Below the pieces are notes generated by a model. That model did not search any database. It saw only the letters and a list, made by a program, of their open reading frames with translations, and was not told where the DNA came from. Positions 15,521-17,241 of a stretch of DNA of 17,241 nt are shown in pieces. Origin of the DNA: Fennellomyces sp. T-0311 (Eukaryota; Mucoromycota; Mucoromycetes; Mucorales; Lichtheimiaceae); contig JALLLT010000140.1 in assembly GCA_025266875.1 (NCBI GenBank), positions 1 to 17,241 on the forward strand. The letters run 5' to 3'. The translations under genes and the position numbers were made by a program. Position 1 is the first letter of the stretch. Every line of letters begins with the position of its first letter.

Positions 15521-17240
15521 CTACCATGGCAACATCATGGGCAATGGTTGCCGTCCGTTCTCCTCCCATTTCTTCCTATATTCTTGAAGACGAATCCTCA
15601 ACTTGTTGTGGAAGGGATGTCGTTCTTCCAACATATCCGTGCTAATGCCATTGTCTCTGAACCATTGCCGGAGTATGGTCATTCGCGTGGTATTTTTGTC
15701 TGACTTCCTTGCCTCTTCAAAGTCGGGGCTGCTATATACGTAGTAAGCCAAGCGATCGCATAAATCGGCTCGGCCACTCATGATCTCCAGGTACAGTAGT
15801 TCCCGACCTGATTGCACGTTGGCATTATCCAATAGAAGCCTTCCGACAGATTGAGCTGGCGAAGGGAGCGGCAATGGTGATGAAGGTTGCTCCAAGAAGG
15901 CCAAAACCTCGTCATAATTGACAGGGGCAGAAAATTGAGTTTGTTGGTCGTTGGATGAATTCATAGTAGTAGCGGGAAGAAAAGGTTTAGAAGTGAAGCT
16001 TGGTCTAAAATTTATATCCATGGTCAAATAGCTTTTTAATCTATTACCATGAGTTCTGCCTGTTACTAGCACTCCCTTTTCCGTTTTCAATTCGTAAGTG
16101 CGGTTGTCATGAACCCGATGAATGTAGTAAGGCCCAGTCCAAGTCCATAAAATCTTCCCTGACCAAGAAGTTTCAATTGAATTCTGGTATAGTAACACTT
16201 TATCGCCGATGTTAAAACCTGGCTGTATTAGATGTCGACGTCTTGCATTTAACTTCCTATCTATTGTTCGCCTTTGTGTTTCTTGCGCTTGGGCAATAGC
16301 AACTGAAGCTTCTCGACGTATTTTGATAATTTGGCCAAAAATTCTTTTATATATTTATCAAACTGTTTCTTGTTCATTTCTTCCGGTACAGATTCAGGTA
16401 TGTCTTCTATTGTCCTATCAAATGGCGTTACAGCCTTCCTTCCATAGACTAGCTCGAAAGGGGTACGTTTGTGTGACGAATGTACTTTTGTGTTGTAGCT
16501 AGAAGTTAAACCTGGCAGATAGCTGTCCCAATCTTTCTTTTGTTCTTCCGTACACTTTTTTATCATTAAGCCAATCGACCTATTGGTTACTTCGCAGAGG
16601 CCGTTTCCACTTGGATGGAAACATGTTGTGTAACGGTGGGTAATAGAGAAATTTTTGCATACGGATTCAACTATTTTACTCCTCATGTTCGTACCATTAT
16701 CAGTCAACAAGATCCGAGGTGTCGAATGGACACAAATAATGTTTTCAAAGATAAAAATGGCCAGCTCCGAGGCGTTGGCAAGCCTGGTAGGCTTCGTGAT
16801 AACATATTTTGTAAATAAATCACAACAAACAAAAATGTACTGACGCCCTGACCTACTTGGTTGTAAATGTTTAACGTCTATTGATATAAACTCAAATGGC
16901 GTGATCGGGGCTTTTATAGGGTGCAAAGGTTCATTTATACCGCGAGGCTTACCAACAACTTGACAATGATGACATGCCTTCAATTTACGTTCTATGTCTA
17001 CGCGCATACCTTCCCAGTAATATTTTGCTCTAATCCTGTTGTACGTTGCTAGGGGAGAAAAATGTCCTCCTAAAGTATGAAAATGGTATTGATATAGCAT
17101 CATCAGCCTGCTGCCGATTCAACACCAAGCGTGGTCCTAGAGAGTGGCGGCGATATACGCGATTATTGTGCGAAAAATAATGCTTGATTTGTGTGGCGAC
17201 GTAGCGTTGTTGTTGTTTGGTAATACCGGGTGGGTACTCC
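15521..17240 (-). pseudogene. Ty3/gypsy pol, integrase and C-terminal extension, with two frameshifts
   Basis: Reading leftward from the window edge, a pre-integrase stretch (LGPRLVLNRQQADD) shifts frame near 17095 into the main integrase ORF (17103-16261). That ORF has the HHCC zinc-binding region (YHFHTLGGHFS with CHHCQ) and a D,D-35-E core: FISIDVKHL (D at 16878), LLTDNGTNM (D at 16701) and HPSGNGLCEVTN (E at 16593). Near 16320-16345, probably at an A5/T5 run, the frame shifts again. It continues as VAIAQAQETQRRTIDRKLNA, IGDKVLLY and the GPY/F-like WTWTGPYYIHRV. The last 180 or so residues (ending at 15521) match nothing I know. The integrase would insert retrotransposon cDNA, but the two shifts make this copy unlikely to yield a full polyprotein. 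The reverse transcriptase lies outside the window. Confidence 0.8.
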
Positions 17241-17241
17241 A

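Overview
The window looks like repeat-rich DNA from a fungus, most likely an early-diverging one (Mucoromycota-like). The reasons are very short GT-AG introns (51-143 bases), a Helitron gene with N-terminal zinc knuckles, a CACTA (EnSpm) transposase, a Ty3/gypsy-type integrase and an IS1595/Merlin-like transposase. This placement is inferred from gene style only. I see no ordinary housekeeping gene, tRNA, rRNA or CRISPR array.

The main result is a nest of mobile elements. The largest is a CACTA-type DNA transposon at 1341-13388 (12,048 bp). It has 26-bp terminal inverted repeats beginning CACTGGGC and a 3-bp target duplication, TCT, at 1338-1340 and 13389-13391. It carries a spliced transposase of about 981 aa (minus strand, 9358-12488). 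Convergent with it is a spliced accessory gene of about 307 codons (plus, 8123-9286). A tentative third spliced gene lies on the minus strand at 1528-2192. A Helitron (about 2462-7983) sits between the TATA boxes of the two divergent genes. The Helitron encodes a nearly intact RepHel protein (three introns, 1530 aa when the insertion is left out) with HUH nuclease, two-tyrosine and Pif1-type helicase motifs. That gene is interrupted by a 179-bp TG...CA sequence flanked by ATCTG on both sides, which fits a solo LTR.

Outside the CACTA element, the left flank holds a partial IS1595/Merlin-like transposase (1-288, minus) and an unrecognised spliced minus-strand gene (408-1203, with a coiled-coil-like reading frame just upstream to 1338). 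The right flank holds the 3' part of a minus-strand Ty3/gypsy retrotransposon: a frameshifted integrase region (15521-17240), an extra 216-aa ORF (14280-14930), a polypurine tract and a probable 530-bp 3' LTR (13391-13920). The CACTA target duplication overlaps the outer edge of that LTR. The order of insertion therefore reads retrotransposon, then CACTA, then Helitron, then solo LTR.

The introns, boundaries and insertion order were worked out by hand from reading frames, conserved motifs and direct or inverted repeats. None has been tested against transcripts or databases.
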